Numbered from the stretch's first letter, positions 1 to 13,305 are shown. The stretch: 64,000 bases of DNA from Pseudomonas aestuarii (GCF_027988105.1 NZ_JAQJZJ010000007.1:62001-126000); one strand, 5' to 3'. Notes: generated by a model from the letters alone, not told the origin. Made by a program: numbers and translations.

Positions 1-2
1 CG

Positions 3-329
3 GTATTGCGGGGCCGGCGCTGGACGGGCGAGGTCTGGTCGCCAACGCTGGCTGCTCAGTTTCCCGGGCGCGACTGGATTCTCACGCGAATCATCTGGCT
101 CAGCGGTTGTGAGATGGGGCGCAATCGACTGGGGCAGGTCGATACCTTCCGCCGCTACATCTATTTACATGGCACGCCGGACACTGAGCCCATGGGGGTG
201 CCGCGCTCCCACGGTTGTGTACGGCTGCATAATGCCGACCTACTGTCGCTGTTCCCGCTCGTCCCTGTTCAGTGTGTCGTGCAGATCGATGAGGCGTCAT
301 GTCCGGTCTGGGCGGCGGCGTCACTTTAG
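3..329 (+). CDS. L,D-transpeptidase (YkuD domain), C-terminal part
   Basis: This is the 3' end of a gene that begins before the window. The visible part carries the YkuD catalytic signature: a His in HGTP followed by SHGCVRL, whose Cys is the nucleophile that forms the acyl-enzyme with peptidoglycan stem peptides. Such enzymes make 3-3 cross-links or anchor proteins in the periplasm. The stop lies 13 bases before nagZ, so the two probably share a transcript and both act on the cell wall. The missing N-terminus would show whether there is a signal peptide or a LysM domain. Confidence 0.85.
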   Translation, partial: VLRGRRWTGEVWSPTLAAQFPGRDWILTRIIWLSGCEMGRNRLGQVDTFRRYIYLHGTPDTEPMGVPRSHGCVRLHNADLLSLFPLVPVQCVVQIDEASCPVWAAASL

Positions 330-342
330 TTAAGGATTATTT

Positions 343-2101
<1,759 letters not shown>

Positions 2102-2119
2102 GCATATTGGCTGTGAATA

Positions 2120-2148
2120 AAGGGGGTCGCTATCGCGACCCTTTTTTG
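2120..2148 (+). terminator. intrinsic terminator after mtnP
   Basis: Stem GGGTCGC (2124-2130) and GCGACCC (2135-2141) with a TATC loop, followed by TTTTTT. It ends the L,D-transpeptidase/nagZ/mtnP transcript and separates it from the convergent csiV-like gene. Confidence 0.9.
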
Positions 2149-2174
2149 TGCAGGCAAGGCGCTAGGGGAATCGA

Positions 2175-2714
2175 TTATAGCGGGCTGATGCGCACCAGCA
2201 GACCGAGGCTGCCGTGGTCGAGGTAGGTCAGTTCGCCGCTTTGCAGGCGCACGCTGTATTTGAGCAGTTCACTGCCGCTGAGCAGGCCGCTGTCATCGAA
2301 CCGATTGACCCACAGGTTGGTATTCAGGTCGATAAGGCGATCCTGTTGCAGGTCAAGAGTACCCTCGATCGGGAAATGCCCGAAGTGTTCCGGGCCCGTG
2401 CTCAGCGCTACTCTGCTGGGGCTGGCGCCGATGCTCTGGGCCCAGGCTTTGTGCAGCAGCACCTGATAGCCGTTGGCCGGAGTGAGTTTGCCCGCTTCAT
2501 TATTCAGTGAGGTGTTGCGCTCCTGGCTGGGGGCGATTGGCAATGCGCCTTGTGCCCAGTCGTCGGGGGCAGGGCGGGCGGCGGACAGCTGCTGCGTTGT
2601 TTGCCGGAAGACGATGACTTCAATCTGATACATCGTCTCGGCAAAGGCGGCAGTGGTACTCAGGAGCGAGAATAGGACAAGCGGCAGCAAAGCCAGGGTG
2701 CGGAGCGCGCGCAT
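2175..2714 (-). CDS. CsiV-family exported protein
   Basis: A 179-residue protein with a Sec signal peptide (Arg residues, then a Leu/Ala-rich core, cleavage likely after AFA near residue 25). The following YQIEVIVFRQ resembles the start of CsiV, a peptidoglycan-binding protein first described in Vibrio as essential for D-amino-acid-inhibited growth. Mature protein is about 155 residues with Trp and Asp-Asp patches but no catalytic motif I recognise. The start is 3 bases past the mfd stop on the same strand, so mfd and this gene are likely cotranscribed, as in P. aeruginosa (PA3003 beside mfd). Family assignment is from memory of the neighbourhood and N-terminal pattern. Confidence 0.72.
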   Translation of the reverse strand: MRALRTLALLPLVLFSLLSTTAAFAETMYQIEVIVFRQTTQQLSAARPAPDDWAQGALPIAPSQERNTSLNNEAGKLTPANGYQVLLHKAWAQSIGASPSRVALSTGPEHFGHFPIEGTLDLQQDRLIDLNTNLWVNRFDDSGLLSGSELLKYSVRLQSGELTYLDHGSLGLLVRISPL

Positions 2715-2717
2715 GGG

Positions 2718-5700
2718 TCAGTCCTTCAAGTCGGGGGGCGTCAGGCGCTCGAACAGCGCTTCCAGAGTATTAAATCGATGATCCGGCTGCTCCATCGGTA
2801 CCTGGAATTTGAACATAGTGGCGCCTTCGAACTTGTAGCGGGCGGGCGCGCCTTGGATCAGCTTGATCAGGGTCAGCGGATCGACGCAGGTATCGGCGGC
2901 GAATTCGATACGGCCGCCTTGCGGGCCGGCGTCGACTTTCTTGATCCCGAGCTTTTCTGCCTGCAGTTTCAACAGGGTCAGGCGCACCAGGTTCTTGGTT
3001 GGCTCCGGCAGCAGGCCGAAACGGTCGATCATTTCCACCTGCAACTCTTTCAGACCGTCTTCGTCGGCGGCCGAAGCGATGCGTTTGTAGAGGATCAGCC
3101 GGGCATGGACGTCCGGCAGATAGCTTTCCGGGATCAGCGCCGCTACCCGTAAGTTGATTTCCGGGCCACCGCCCAGCGGTTGCTCGAGGTTGGGCTGTTC
3201 GCCCTTGCGGATGGCTTTCACCGCGCGCTCGAGCATTTCCATGTACAGGGTAAAACCGACCGCCTGGATCTGCCCGCTCTGGCCATCGCCGAGTAGTTCG
3301 CCGGCGCCGCGGATTTCCAGGTCGTGGGTGGCAAGGAGAAAACCGGCGCCCAGATCCTGGGCGCCGGAGATGGCTTCCAGACGCTTCTGCGCGTCGTCGG
3401 TCAGCTGTTTGCGCGGTGGGGTCAGCAGGTAGGCATAGGCCTGGTGGTGGCTGCGCCCGACCCGGCCACGCAATTGGTGCAGCTGGGCCAGGCCGAACTT
3501 GTCGGCGCGCTCGATGATGATGGTGTTGGCGCTGGGTACGTCGATGCCGGTCTCGATGATGGTCGAGGCGATCAGCACGTTGAAGCGCTTGTGGTAGAAG
3601 TCGCCCATCACCTGTTCCAGCTCGCGCTCGCGCATCTGCCCGTGGCCGATGCCGATACGCGCTTCCGGCACAAGTTCGGCGAGGTCGGCGGCGCATTTCT
3701 CGATGGTCTTCACGTCATTGTGCAGGTAATAGACCTGGCCGCCACGCAACAGCTCGCGCAGCAGGGCTTCCTTGATGGTCGGGTTGTTCTGCTCCATGAC
3801 GAAGGTGCGCACCGACAGCCGGCGCGCCGGAGGCGTGGCAATGATCGACAGGTCGCGCATGCCCGCCACGGCCATGTTCAGGGTGCGCGGGATCGGGGTG
3901 GCGGTGAGGGTGAGGATGTCCACTTCGCTGCGCAGGGCCTTGAGCTGTTCCTTCTGGCGCACGCCGAAACGGTGTTCCTCGTCGATGATCACCAGGCCCA
4001 GGTTGTTGAATTGGACGTCTCCCTGCAGCAGCTTGTGGGTGCCGATGACGATATCGACCTTGCCCTCGGCCAGTTGCTGCATGGCGCTGGCGACTTCCTT
4101 GGTGCTCTTGAAGCGGCTCATTACCTCGACGTTCACCGGCCAGTCGGCAAAGCGGTCGCGAAAACTGTTGTAGTGCTGCTGGGCGAGCAGGGTGGTCGGC
4201 ACCAGCACGGCGACCTGGCGACCGCTGTGCACGGCGATGAAGGCGGCGCGCATGGCCACTTCGGTCTTGCCGAAACCGACATCGCCGCAGATCAGGCGAT
4301 CCATCGGCTTGGCGGCGAGCATGTCGTCGCGCACCGCATCGATGGCGGTTTGCTGGTCCGGGGTTTCCTCGAAGGGGAAGCCGGCGCTGAAGGTGACGTA
4401 ATCGAGCTGCGGGTCGGCGAAGGCGTAGCCTTCGCGAGCAGCGCGGCGGGCATAGATATCGAGCAATTCGGCCGCCACGTCGCGCACTTGTTCGGCGGCC
4501 TTGCGTTTGGCTTTCTGCCAGATCTCCGAGCCGAGGCGGTGCAGCGGCGCCAGGGCGTCGTCGCTGCCGGTGTAGCGGGCGATCAGGTGCAGGCTGGCGA
4601 CCGGCACATAGAGTTTGGCTTCCTCGGCGTACATCAGCGCGAGAAACTCGGCTGCCTGGCCATCGATCTCCAGGGTGATCAGGCCCAGGTAGCGTCCGAC
4701 GCCATGATCGATATGCACCACCGGCGCTCCTTCGCGCAGTTCGGTGAGGTTCTTGATCACGTTGTCGCCGCCGTCGCGCGATTTCTCGCGGCGGCGGCGC
4801 TGCATCACCCGTTGGCCGAACAGTGGGCTTTCGGCAATCAGCGCCAGGTCCTCGAGCATCAGGCCGTCGTCGAGCGGGGCGATGGTGATGCCCAGGCGCT
4901 CCTCGCTGGCGGTGAACTCCGGCCAATTGGCCACTTCCCTGGGCTTGAGCTTGAGGCGGGCGAGCAATTCCAGCAGCACTTCGCGGCGCCCGGCGGACTC
5001 GGCACAGAACAGCACGCGGCCTGGATAGTCTTCGATAAAACGGCGCAGGGCGGCCAGGGGTTCGCTGGCCTTAGCCTGGATCGCCAGGTCGGGCAGGGGC
5101 TGCGCGTTGAAGCGCTGGCGGCCGACGCCGGGTTCGATGTCTTCCTGGCTGATGACAACCCGTGGCCAATCTTTCAGGCGGGCGAAGCAGTCTTCGACCG
5201 GCAGGAAAATATCGGCTGGCGGCAGCAGCGGACGCTCGGGGTCGACCCGGCGCTCTTCATAACGGTTGCGCGCGTCGTTCCAGAAGTGCTCGGCGGCTTT
5301 TTCCACCCCGGGCAGGGAAAATACCTGGGTGTCCTGTGGCAGGTAGTCGAACAGGGTGGCGGTTTCTTCGAAAAACAGCGGCAGGTAGTACTCGATGCCG
5401 GCCGGGGTTATGCCGGTGGTCAGGTCCTGATAGATCGGGCAACGACGGAAATCCACGTCGAAGCGCTCACGAAAGCGTCCGCGAAAATCGCCAACGGCCT
5501 TTTTCTCCAGGGGGAATTCACGGGCCGGCAGCAGCTTGATCGACTCGACTTTATCGATCGAGCGTTGGGTTTCTGGATCGAAGGTGCGCAGGGTTTCGAT
5601 CTCGTCGTCGAACAGGTCGATGCGAAACGGCTGGTCACTGCCCATCGGAAACAGGTCAATCAGGGCGCCGCGCACGGCGAATTCGCCGTGTTCGTAGACC

Positions 5701-6164
5701 GTGTCGACGCAGCGGTAGCCTGCCGCCTCCAGCCGGGTGCGCATGTCGTTGACGTCGAGTTTCTGGCCGGCGTCCAGCACCAGGCTGCTGCCGAGCAGAA
5801 AACGCTTGGGGGCCAGGCGGTGCAGGGCGGTGGTGATCGGCACTACCAGGACGCCATGTTTCAGTTCCGGCAGGCGATAGAGTGCGGAAATACGCTGGGA
5901 GATGATGTCCTGGTGCGGCGAAAACAGGTCGTAGGGCAGGGTTTCCCAGTCGGGGAAGTGCAGAACCGGCAGTTCCGGGGCGAAGAAGCTCAGTTCCTGC
6001 TGCAGGCGCTCGGCGTTCTGGCTGTCGGCTGTCAGCAGCAGGGTAAAGCGCTTGGCCGCGCTGGCGGCTTCGGCAATCGCCAGGCTCAAGGCCGCACCGG
6101 GCAGATTGCCCCAGTGTTGTTTTCCGGCGGTGGCGGGCAGGGACGGTAGACGCAGTATGGACAC
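2718..6164 (-). CDS. mfd: transcription-repair coupling factor Mfd
   Basis: A 1148-residue translocase, the same length as E. coli Mfd. It recognises RNA polymerase stalled at DNA lesions, displaces it and recruits UvrA. Seen in order: UvrB-like N-terminal modules with DFPDW-type and HGEFAVRG segments, the RNAP-interacting domain with HIDHGVGRYLGL, the Walker A GDVGFGKTEVA with its Lys at about 633, the DEEHRFGV box near 728, TATPIPRTL, and the TRG region with ETGIDVP and QLRGRVGRS. I set the start at the GTG at 6164, where VSILRLPSLP begins; 21 upstream codons are open but look non-homologous and Pro-rich. No strong ribosome site is visible there, so the exact start is uncertain. Confidence 0.97.
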   Translation of the reverse strand: MSILRLPSLPATAGKQHWGNLPGAALSLAIAEAASAAKRFTLLLTADSQNAERLQQELSFFAPELPVLHFPDWETLPYDLFSPHQDIISQRISALYRLPELKHGVLVVPITTALHRLAPKRFLLGSSLVLDAGQKLDVNDMRTRLEAAGYRCVDTVYEHGEFAVRGALIDLFPMGSDQPFRIDLFDDEIETLRTFDPETQRSIDKVESIKLLPAREFPLEKKAVGDFRGRFRERFDVDFRRCPIYQDLTTGITPAGIEYYLPLFFEETATLFDYLPQDTQVFSLPGVEKAAEHFWNDARNRYEERRVDPERPLLPPADIFLPVEDCFARLKDWPRVVISQEDIEPGVGRQRFNAQPLPDLAIQAKASEPLAALRRFIEDYPGRVLFCAESAGRREVLLELLARLKLKPREVANWPEFTASEERLGITIAPLDDGLMLEDLALIAESPLFGQRVMQRRRREKSRDGGDNVIKNLTELREGAPVVHIDHGVGRYLGLITLEIDGQAAEFLALMYAEEAKLYVPVASLHLIARYTGSDDALAPLHRLGSEIWQKAKRKAAEQVRDVAAELLDIYARRAAREGYAFADPQLDYVTFSAGFPFEETPDQQTAIDAVRDDMLAAKPMDRLICGDVGFGKTEVAMRAAFIAVHSGRQVAVLVPTTLLAQQHYNSFRDRFADWPVNVEVMSRFKSTKEVASAMQQLAEGKVDIVIGTHKLLQGDVQFNNLGLVIIDEEHRFGVRQKEQLKALRSEVDILTLTATPIPRTLNMAVAGMRDLSIIATPPARRLSVRTFVMEQNNPTIKEALLRELLRGGQVYYLHNDVKTIEKCAADLAELVPEARIGIGHGQMRERELEQVMGDFYHKRFNVLIASTIIETGIDVPSANTIIIERADKFGLAQLHQLRGRVGRSHHQAYAYLLTPPRKQLTDDAQKRLEAISGAQDLGAGFLLATHDLEIRGAGELLGDGQSGQIQAVGFTLYMEMLERAVKAIRKGEQPNLEQPLGGGPEINLRVAALIPESYLPDVHARLILYKRIASAADEDGLKELQVEMIDRFGLLPEPTKNLVRLTLLKLQAEKLGIKKVDAGPQGGRIEFAADTCVDPLTLIKLIQGAPARYKFEGATMFKFQVPMEQPDHRFNTLEALFERLTPPDLKD

Positions 6165-6260
6165 GGGCGGTACAGGCACGGGCGGCTCACGGTCATGGCG
6201 ACAGGGTCCGCGATTGTAACTAGCCACGTTGGTTGCTGTCAGTGTTTCGTCCGTTGCAGA

Positions 6261-6289
6261 TTGCCGGCGGTGGGCTGGGCCGTCATAAT
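6261..6289 (+). promoter_or_regulatory. sigma-70-type promoter of gap
   Basis: TTGCCG at 6261-6266, a 17-base spacer and CATAAT at 6284-6289. It lies 43 bases before the gap start codon and points away from mfd. Assigned by match to the -35/-10 consensus only. Confidence 0.65.
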
Positions 6290-6331
6290 GTAGCCCCTTT
6301 TTTCAGCCCCTACATATGGAAGGTACTGCCC

Positions 6332-7780
6332 GTGAATCAGAAGCCCGACCAGTGTCTCGGTGAGTGGATCGATCGTGAAGCCCTCGCGGAAGCGATGATT
6401 CCCTTGATTGGTCAACTCTACCGCAACAACAACGTAGTCACCTCGATCTACGGTCGTAGCCTGATCAACCGTTCGGTCATTCAGATTCTCAAAGCCCACC
6501 GCTACGCCCGCCACCGTCTGGACGGCGATGCCGAGCTGTCGGTGCATGACACCTTTCCGATGCTCAAGACCATGAGCGAGCTCAAGTTGGGCGCCGCTTC
6601 CGTGGATTTGGGTCGCATGATGGCCAAGTACCTGGCAGAGGCCAATGGCCGCAGTATCGAGCAGTTCGTGCGTGACGAACTGGAGCCGGTCGCCGGTCAG
6701 CAGAATGTCGTGGCCCGCAAGGGTACCGACGTGGTGCTCTACGGCTTCGGTCGTATCGGCCGCCTGCTGGCGCGCATCCTGATCGAGAAAACCGGGGGAG
6801 GCGACGGCCTGCGCCTACGGGCGATTGTCGTGCGCAAGGGCGCTGATAACGATCTGGAGAAGCGCGCCAGTCTGCTGCGTCGTGACTCCGTTCACGGTCC
6901 GTTCGACGGCACCATCGTCGTCGACGAGGAAAACAACACAATTACCGCCAATGGCAACCTGATCCAGGTGATTTACGCCAAGTCGCCCGGCGATGTGGAT
7001 TACACCCAGTACGGTATCGACAATGCGCTGCTGGTGGATAACACCGGTGTGTGGCGTGATGCCGAGGGACTGAGTCAGCATCTGGCCTGTCCGGGCATCG
7101 ATCGCGTGGTGCTGACTGCGCCTGGCAAAGGCGCGCTGAAGAATATCGTGCATGGCATCAATCATGGCGATATCGCCGCTGACGACAAGATCATATCTGC
7201 AGCATCCTGCACCACCAACGCCATCGTGCCGGTGCTCAAGGCGGTGAATGATAAGTACGGCATCGTCAATGGTCACGTTGAAACCGTGCATTCGTACACC
7301 AACGACCAGAACCTGATCGACAACTTCCACAAGGGCAGTCGTCGTGGTCGCAGTGCTGCGTTGAACATGGTGATCACCGAGACCGGTGCCGCCACTGCCG
7401 CTGCCAAGGCATTGCCGGTGCTCAAGGGCAAGTTGACCGGTAATGCCATTCGCGTCCCCACGCCGAACGTGTCCATGGCCATCCTCAACCTGAACCTGGA
7501 GAAGGCCGCGACCCGCGAAGAGATGAACGAGTACCTGCGCTACATGGCGCTGCACTCGGATCTGCACAAGCAGATCGACTTCGTCAATTCCCAGGAGGTG
7601 GTTTCCACCGACTTCGTCGGCTCGCGTCACGCCGGTGTGGTGGATGCCGAAGCGACCATTGCCAATGACAATCGGGTCGTACTCTATGTCTGGTACGACA
7701 ACGAGTTTGGCTACAGCTGCCAGGTGGTTCGCGTGATGGAAGACATGGCTGGCGTCAATCCGCCGGCTTTTCCGCGCTAA
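6332..7780 (+). CDS. gap: glyceraldehyde-3-phosphate dehydrogenase, long pseudomonad type
   Basis: A 482-residue GAPDH with an N-terminal extension of roughly 130 residues not found in classical 330-residue enzymes. Seen: Rossmann motif GFGRIGRLLARIL near residue 135, catalytic Cys in SAASCTTNAI at residue 293, HSYTNDQN and the C-terminal WYDNEFGYS. It oxidises glyceraldehyde-3-phosphate to 1,3-bisphosphoglycerate or works in reverse in gluconeogenesis; pseudomonads carry several GAPDHs and the direction used by this one is not visible here. The start is the GTG at 6332 (VNQKPDQCLGEW) with GGAAGG at 6318-6323. It is flanked by its own promoter and terminator. Confidence 0.95.
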   Translation: MNQKPDQCLGEWIDREALAEAMIPLIGQLYRNNNVVTSIYGRSLINRSVIQILKAHRYARHRLDGDAELSVHDTFPMLKTMSELKLGAASVDLGRMMAKYLAEANGRSIEQFVRDELEPVAGQQNVVARKGTDVVLYGFGRIGRLLARILIEKTGGGDGLRLRAIVVRKGADNDLEKRASLLRRDSVHGPFDGTIVVDEENNTITANGNLIQVIYAKSPGDVDYTQYGIDNALLVDNTGVWRDAEGLSQHLACPGIDRVVLTAPGKGALKNIVHGINHGDIAADDKIISAASCTTNAIVPVLKAVNDKYGIVNGHVETVHSYTNDQNLIDNFHKGSRRGRSAALNMVITETGAATAAAKALPVLKGKLTGNAIRVPTPNVSMAILNLNLEKAATREEMNEYLRYMALHSDLHKQIDFVNSQEVVSTDFVGSRHAGVVDAEATIANDNRVVLYVWYDNEFGYSCQVVRVMEDMAGVNPPAFPR

Positions 7781-7798
7781 GCGCTAGCGGCGATTTAT

Positions 7799-7830
7799 AA
7801 AAAACGGGAGCCTTGGCTCCCGTTTTTTAT
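7799..7830. terminator. bidirectional terminator between gap and the convergent gene
   Basis: CGGGAGC (7805-7811), loop CTTG, GCTCCCG (7816-7822), with A-run before and T-run after, so it can stop transcription from both sides. Confidence 0.92.
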
Positions 7831-7843
7831 TCAGGCTTGTTGG

Positions 7844-8404
7844 CTAGTCGTTGAGCAGGCTGCTGCGCAGGCGGTCCGAGAGTCCGTCGGGCGCTAGCCA
7901 GATACCTAGGTAGGTGCGGGCCAGTTCCGGGTTGCTGCTGGCAAAGGTGGTTTTGCCATTGCGCTCCAGGCTCAGGCCGCTGTCAGCGTGGTAATTGAGG
8001 GCGTAGCGGTCGCCTGGCTTGATGTCCCGGAAGCTTGCGTGCAAGGCATCCAGGTCGCTGCGCAGGCGGTCGAGCTTAGCTTGGTCGTGTTGCCTCTTTA
8101 GCGTGGTCCAGGCGGCTTCGATGACGTCGCTGCGCAGGATGTTGCGGAAGTAATAGAGCTCCAGGCGCAGGCTGCGCTGGCGATCCAGGGCTTGTGCGGC
8201 ACTGACCTTGGGTTCTGCATAGAGGGCAGCGGCGTAGACGTCGACCCACAGGTAACGCAGGACACTTTGATTCTTGCGCTCCAGGCTGGCCCGCTCCAGG
8301 GTTGTATGTGGTGCGAAATTCGCCTGGCGCAAGCGCTCGTCCGCAGCGGCGAGCAGGACGGGGCTGAGCAGTAGCAGGCTGGCGAGTAGCAGCGGTCGGC
8401 GCAT
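7844..8404 (-). CDS. exported chalcone-isomerase-like protein
   Basis: A 186-residue protein with a signal peptide (RRPLLLASLLLLSPVLLAAA). The pattern after it, including a short hydrophobic strand with YLWVDVYAAALY, LELYYFRNI and GDRYALNYH, fits the chalcone-isomerase-like fold (Chalcone_3 type) seen in periplasmic proteins of gammaproteobacteria. No enzymatic role is established for that bacterial group, and plant-type catalysis should not be assumed. I chose the ATG at 8404 because GAGG at 8414-8417 gives a 9-base spacing; the ATG at 8413 touches the same ribosome site. It is transcribed away from nqrA. Confidence 0.7.
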   Translation of the reverse strand: MRRPLLLASLLLLSPVLLAAADERLRQANFAPHTTLERASLERKNQSVLRYLWVDVYAAALYAEPKVSAAQALDRQRSLRLELYYFRNILRSDVIEAAWTTLKRQHDQAKLDRLRSDLDALHASFRDIKPGDRYALNYHADSGLSLERNGKTTFASSNPELARTYLGIWLAPDGLSDRLRSSLLND

Positions 8405-8515
8405 GATGAGCATCCTCGGGGCGCAATGCTTGAATGTCGTCAGTGCGGCATTTTCAGTCAAGTTGTCGTCTGTTGCGGCCTGTTGCAGAAAGCCCAAAAA
8501 AAGCAAGCGCTTGGG

Positions 8516-8544
8516 TGGTCAGTTGAGGGGCGCGTCTTTATAAT
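8516..8544 (+). promoter_or_regulatory. probable nqr promoter
   Basis: A perfect TATAAT at 8539-8544 with TGGTCA at 8516-8521 at 17-base spacing. The -10 is strong and the -35 poor, which would suit an activated promoter. A perfect 10-base palindrome CAAGCGCTTG at 8505-8514 lies directly upstream and could be an operator. Predicted transcription start is about 8551. Confidence 0.55.
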
Positions 8545-8550
8545 CAAGCG

Positions 8551-10015
<1,465 letters not shown>

Positions 10016-10018
10016 TCC

Positions 10019-11230
10019 ATGGGTATTCGCGAATTCCTCGACAAGATCGAGCACAACTTCGAAAAGGGCGGCAAGTACGAGAAGTGGTACGCCCTGTACG
10101 AGGCGGTCGACACCTTCCTCTATCGCCCCGGTAGTGTGACCAAAACCACGGCCCACGTGCGTGACGGCATTGACCTCAAGCGCATGATGATCATCGTCTG
10201 GTTGTGTACCTTCCCGGCGATGTTCTTCGGCATGTGGAACACCGGTTACCAGGCCAACCTGATTTTCGCCGGCAGTCCCGAGCTGCTGGCCGCGCAGGGA
10301 GGTTGGCACTTTGCGTTGATCAGCGCGCTGGCCGGTTTCGACCCAAACAGCCTGTGGGATAACTTCATCCAGGGTGCTGCCTGGTTCCTGCCGGTCTATG
10401 CGGTGATTTTCATCGTTGGCGGCTTCTGGGAAGTGTTGTTTGCTTCGATCCGCAAGCATGAAGTCAACGAAGGCTTCTTCGTCACCTCGGTGCTGTTCGC
10501 CCTGATCCTGCCGCCCAGCATTCCGCTGTGGCAGGTCGCCCTGGGCATCAGCTTCGGTGTGGTGATCGGCAAGGAAGTGTTCGGCGGTACTGGCAAGAAC
10601 TTCCTCAACCCGGCGCTGACCGGCCGTGCCTTCCTGTTCTTCGCCTACCCGGCGCAGATGTCGGGCGATGCGGTCTGGACTGCGGTCGATGGCTTCGCTG
10701 GCGCGACTTCGCTGAGCCTGGCCGCCGCTGGCGGTATCGAGAATGTACTGAGCAATGGGGTCACCTGGCTGAATGCCTTCCTCGGCACCGTCCATGGTTC
10801 CCTGGGCGAAACCAGCACGTTGGCGATCATGATTGGCGGTGCTGTGCTGTTGCTTACCAAGATCGCTTCCTGGCGCATCGTCGCCGGCGTGATGCTGGGC
10901 ATGATCGGCCTCAGCCTGCTGTTCAATACACTCGGCTCGGCAACCAATCCGATGTTCGCCATGCCGTGGTACTGGCATCTGGTGGTCGGTGGTTTTGCCT
11001 TCGGTATGTTCTTTATGGCCACCGACCCGGTGTCGGCGTCCATGACCAATACCGGTAAGTGGATTTTCGGTGCCTTGATCGGTGTCATGGTGGTGTTGAT
11101 CCGCGTGGTCAACCCTGCGTTCCCGGAAGGCATGATGCTGGCGATTCTGTTCGCCAACCTGTTCGCACCGCTGATCGACCACTTCGTCGTTCAAGCCAAT
11201 ATCAAGCGGAGGCTGGCACGCAATGTCTAG
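10019..11230 (+). CDS. nqrB: Na+-NQR subunit B
   Basis: A 403-residue integral membrane subunit that carries a covalently bound FMN and forms part of the ion path. Seen: a soluble N-terminal stretch of about 50 residues, then about ten hydrophobic segments, and the flavinylation motif [10 protein letters not shown], whose Thr at residue 230 would be the FMN attachment site through a phosphoester bond. The ATG at 10019 is three bases after the nqrA stop and is preceded by AAGGAGG at 10004-10010, an excellent ribosome site. The attachment enzyme ApbE is encoded in the same operon. Confidence 0.97.
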   Translation: MGIREFLDKIEHNFEKGGKYEKWYALYEAVDTFLYRPGSVTKTTAHVRDGIDLKRMMIIVWLCTFPAMFFGMWNTGYQANLIFAGSPELLAAQGGWHFALISALAGFDPNSLWDNFIQGAAWFLPVYAVIFIVGGFWEVLFASIRKHEVNEGFFVTSVLFALILPPSIPLWQVALGISFGVVIGKEVFGGTGKNFLNPALTGRAFLFFAYPAQMSGDAVWTAVDGFAGATSLSLAAAGGIENVLSNGVTWLNAFLGTVHGSLGETSTLAIMIGGAVLLLTKIASWRIVAGVMLGMIGLSLLFNTLGSATNPMFAMPWYWHLVVGGFAFGMFFMATDPVSASMTNTGKWIFGALIGVMVVLIRVVNPAFPEGMMLAILFANLFAPLIDHFVVQANIKRRLARNV

Positions 11231-12011
11231 TCAAAAAGAATCTACCGCGCGCACGTTGACGGTGGCCTTGCTGGTTTGCCTGGTGTGCTCGGTGTTCGTC
11301 GCCGGCGCTGCTGTGGCGCTCAAGCCGATCCAGGTGGACAACCGTCTGCTGGATAAACAGCGCAGCATCCTGGCTATCGCCGGGCTGGGCGATGCGAGTA
11401 TGTCGAGTGCGCAAGTCAAAGACATGTTCAAGGGCACCATTACCGCCAAGCTCGTGGATCTGCAAAGCGGCAAGTTCTCCGATGCCAAGGACCCGGTGAC
11501 CTTCGATCCGTTGAAAGCCGCGAAGGACCCCAAGCTTTCCAGCGTTCTGCCGGGTGAGCAGGATATTGCGTCGATCAAGCGTCTGGAACGTTACACCACG
11601 GTGTATGTGGTGGAGAAGGACGGCCAGACCGATACCGTGATTCTGCCAATTCGCGGCTACGGCTTGTGGTCGACGCTGTACGGTTTCATTGCCCTCAAGG
11701 GCGATTTGAATACCGTGGTGGGCATGGGCTTCTACCAGCATGCAGAGACCCCGGGCCTGGGTGGCGAAGTGGATAACCCGAAGTGGAAAGGTCAGTGGCC
11801 AGGCAAGACCCTGTTTGACCAGGACGGCAAGCTTGCCGTGGCGGTGGTCAAAGGCGGCGTCGACCCACAAAGCCCGAAGGCGGAGCATCAGGTCGATGCA
11901 TTGGCCGGCGCGACCTTGACCAGCAAGGGCGTGGACAATCTGCTGAAGTTCTGGCTTGGCCAGAATGGTTTCGGTCCGTTTATCGCTAACTTGCGCGCAG
12001 GGGAGGCTTGA
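11223..12011 (+). CDS. nqrC: Na+-NQR subunit C
   Basis: A 262-residue subunit with one N-terminal membrane helix (about residues 12-33) and a periplasmic FMN-binding domain. The motif [12 protein letters not shown] places the flavinylated Thr at residue 231. It passes electrons from the NqrF/NqrD-E iron centre to NqrB. The start overlaps nqrB by 8 bases, indicating translational coupling. Confidence 0.96.
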   Translation: MSSQKESTARTLTVALLVCLVCSVFVAGAAVALKPIQVDNRLLDKQRSILAIAGLGDASMSSAQVKDMFKGTITAKLVDLQSGKFSDAKDPVTFDPLKAAKDPKLSSVLPGEQDIASIKRLERYTTVYVVEKDGQTDTVILPIRGYGLWSTLYGFIALKGDLNTVVGMGFYQHAETPGLGGEVDNPKWKGQWPGKTLFDQDGKLAVAVVKGGVDPQSPKAEHQVDALAGATLTSKGVDNLLKFWLGQNGFGPFIANLRAGEA

Positions 12012-12013
12012 TC

Positions 12014-12682
12014 ATGTCGCAGCCGACTATTAAAGAAGTCCTGCTCAATCCGATCTTCAACAACAATCCGATTGGTTTGCAGATTCTGGGTATTTGCTCC
12101 GCTTTGGCGGTCACCTCGAACCTGAAGACTGCCATGGTGATGTCGATCGCCCTGACCCTGGTAACCGGGTTCTCCAACCTGTTTATCTCGATGATCCGCA
12201 GCCAGATCCCCAGCTCGATCCGCATGATCGTACAGATGGTGATCATCGCCTCCCTGGTGATCGTGGTGGATCAGGTGCTCAAGGCTTATGCCTTTAGTCT
12301 GTCCAAGCAGCTGTCGGTGTTCGTGGGTCTGATCATCACCAATTGCATCGTGATGGGGCGTGCCGAAGCATTCGCCATGCAGAACCCGCCGGTGCTGTCG
12401 TTCTTCGATGGCATCGGTAACGGTCTGGGTTACAGCGTCATGCTGGTCATGCTGGGCATCGTTCGCGAGTTGTTTGGCAGTGGCAAGCTGATGGGCTTTG
12501 AAATCATTCCGGTCATCAACGACGGTGGCTGGTATCAGCCTAACGGTCTGCTGTTGTTGCCACCTTCGGCCTTCTTCCTGATCGGCCTGTTTATTTGGGC
12601 GCTGCGCAGTTGGAAGAAAGAGCAACTCGAGCAGCCGAGCTTCAAGATGGCGCCGCAAATATCCAACAAGGAGGCCTATTAA
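12014..12682 (+). CDS. nqrD: Na+-NQR subunit D
   Basis: A 222-residue membrane protein of the NqrD/RnfE family with six predicted helices. With NqrE it holds an iron centre in the membrane; the conserved Cys in the helix with ICSAL (about residue 27) and in [12 protein letters not shown] (near 110) are the ligands expected for the family. I use the ATG at 12014, which follows GGGGAGG at 12001-12006, rather than the TTG at 12008. It begins just after the nqrC stop. Confidence 0.96.
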   Translation: MSQPTIKEVLLNPIFNNNPIGLQILGICSALAVTSNLKTAMVMSIALTLVTGFSNLFISMIRSQIPSSIRMIVQMVIIASLVIVVDQVLKAYAFSLSKQLSVFVGLIITNCIVMGRAEAFAMQNPPVLSFFDGIGNGLGYSVMLVMLGIVRELFGSGKLMGFEIIPVINDGGWYQPNGLLLLPPSAFFLIGLFIWALRSWKKEQLEQPSFKMAPQISNKEAY

Positions 12683-13290
12683 TGGAGCATTACATTAGTC
12701 TGCTGGCCAAGGCCGTGTTCGTTGAGAACATGGCGCTGGCCTTCTTCCTCGGCATGTGCACCTTTATTGCCATCTCGAAGAAAGTAGAGACGGCGATTGG
12801 CCTGGGTATCGCGGTTGTCGTGGTGCAGGTCATCACTGTGCCGGCGAACAACCTGATCTACACCTACCTGCTGAAAGACGGTGCGCTGGCCTGGGCCGGC
12901 TTGCCGGAAGTAGACCTGAGCTTCCTCGGTCTGCTCAGCTATATCGGTGTGATCGCAGCCATCGTGCAGATCCTCGAGATGCTCCTGGATAAGTACGTAC
13001 CCTCGCTGTACAACGCCCTGGGTGTGTTCCTGCCGCTGATTACGGTTAACTGCGCCATCATGGGCGGCACCCTGTTTATGGTGGAGCGTGACTACAACCT
13101 GGCGGAAAGTACCGTGTATGGCTTCGGTTCAGGTTTGTCCTGGGCGCTGGCGATTGCCGCGCTGGCGGGCATCCGCGAGAAGCTCAAGTACAGTGACGTA
13201 CCGGCAGGTCTGCAGGGGTTGGGCATCACCTTTATCACCATCGGTCTGATGTCTCTGGGCTTCATGTCCTTCTCCGGCGTGCAGTTGTAA
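12682..13290 (+). CDS. nqrE: Na+-NQR subunit E
   Basis: A 202-residue membrane protein of the NqrE/RnfA family with six predicted helices, paralogous to NqrD and inserted in opposite topology. Seen: [15 protein letters not shown] near the N-terminus, and [17 protein letters not shown] with the conserved Cys near residue 120. Its ATG shares a base with the nqrD stop (TAATG), so the two are coupled and made in equal amounts. AAGGAGG at 12668-12674 is the ribosome site. Confidence 0.96.
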   Translation: MEHYISLLAKAVFVENMALAFFLGMCTFIAISKKVETAIGLGIAVVVVQVITVPANNLIYTYLLKDGALAWAGLPEVDLSFLGLLSYIGVIAAIVQILEMLLDKYVPSLYNALGVFLPLITVNCAIMGGTLFMVERDYNLAESTVYGFGSGLSWALAIAALAGIREKLKYSDVPAGLQGLGITFITIGLMSLGFMSFSGVQL

Positions 13291-13305
13291 GGACGGGATG
13301 AATAG

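Noticed and set aside
3324..6149. A 941-codon open frame antisense to mfd
   Set aside because: It mirrors the mfd frame in GC-rich DNA, has low-complexity composition and no recognisable domain. mfd is certain on the other strand.
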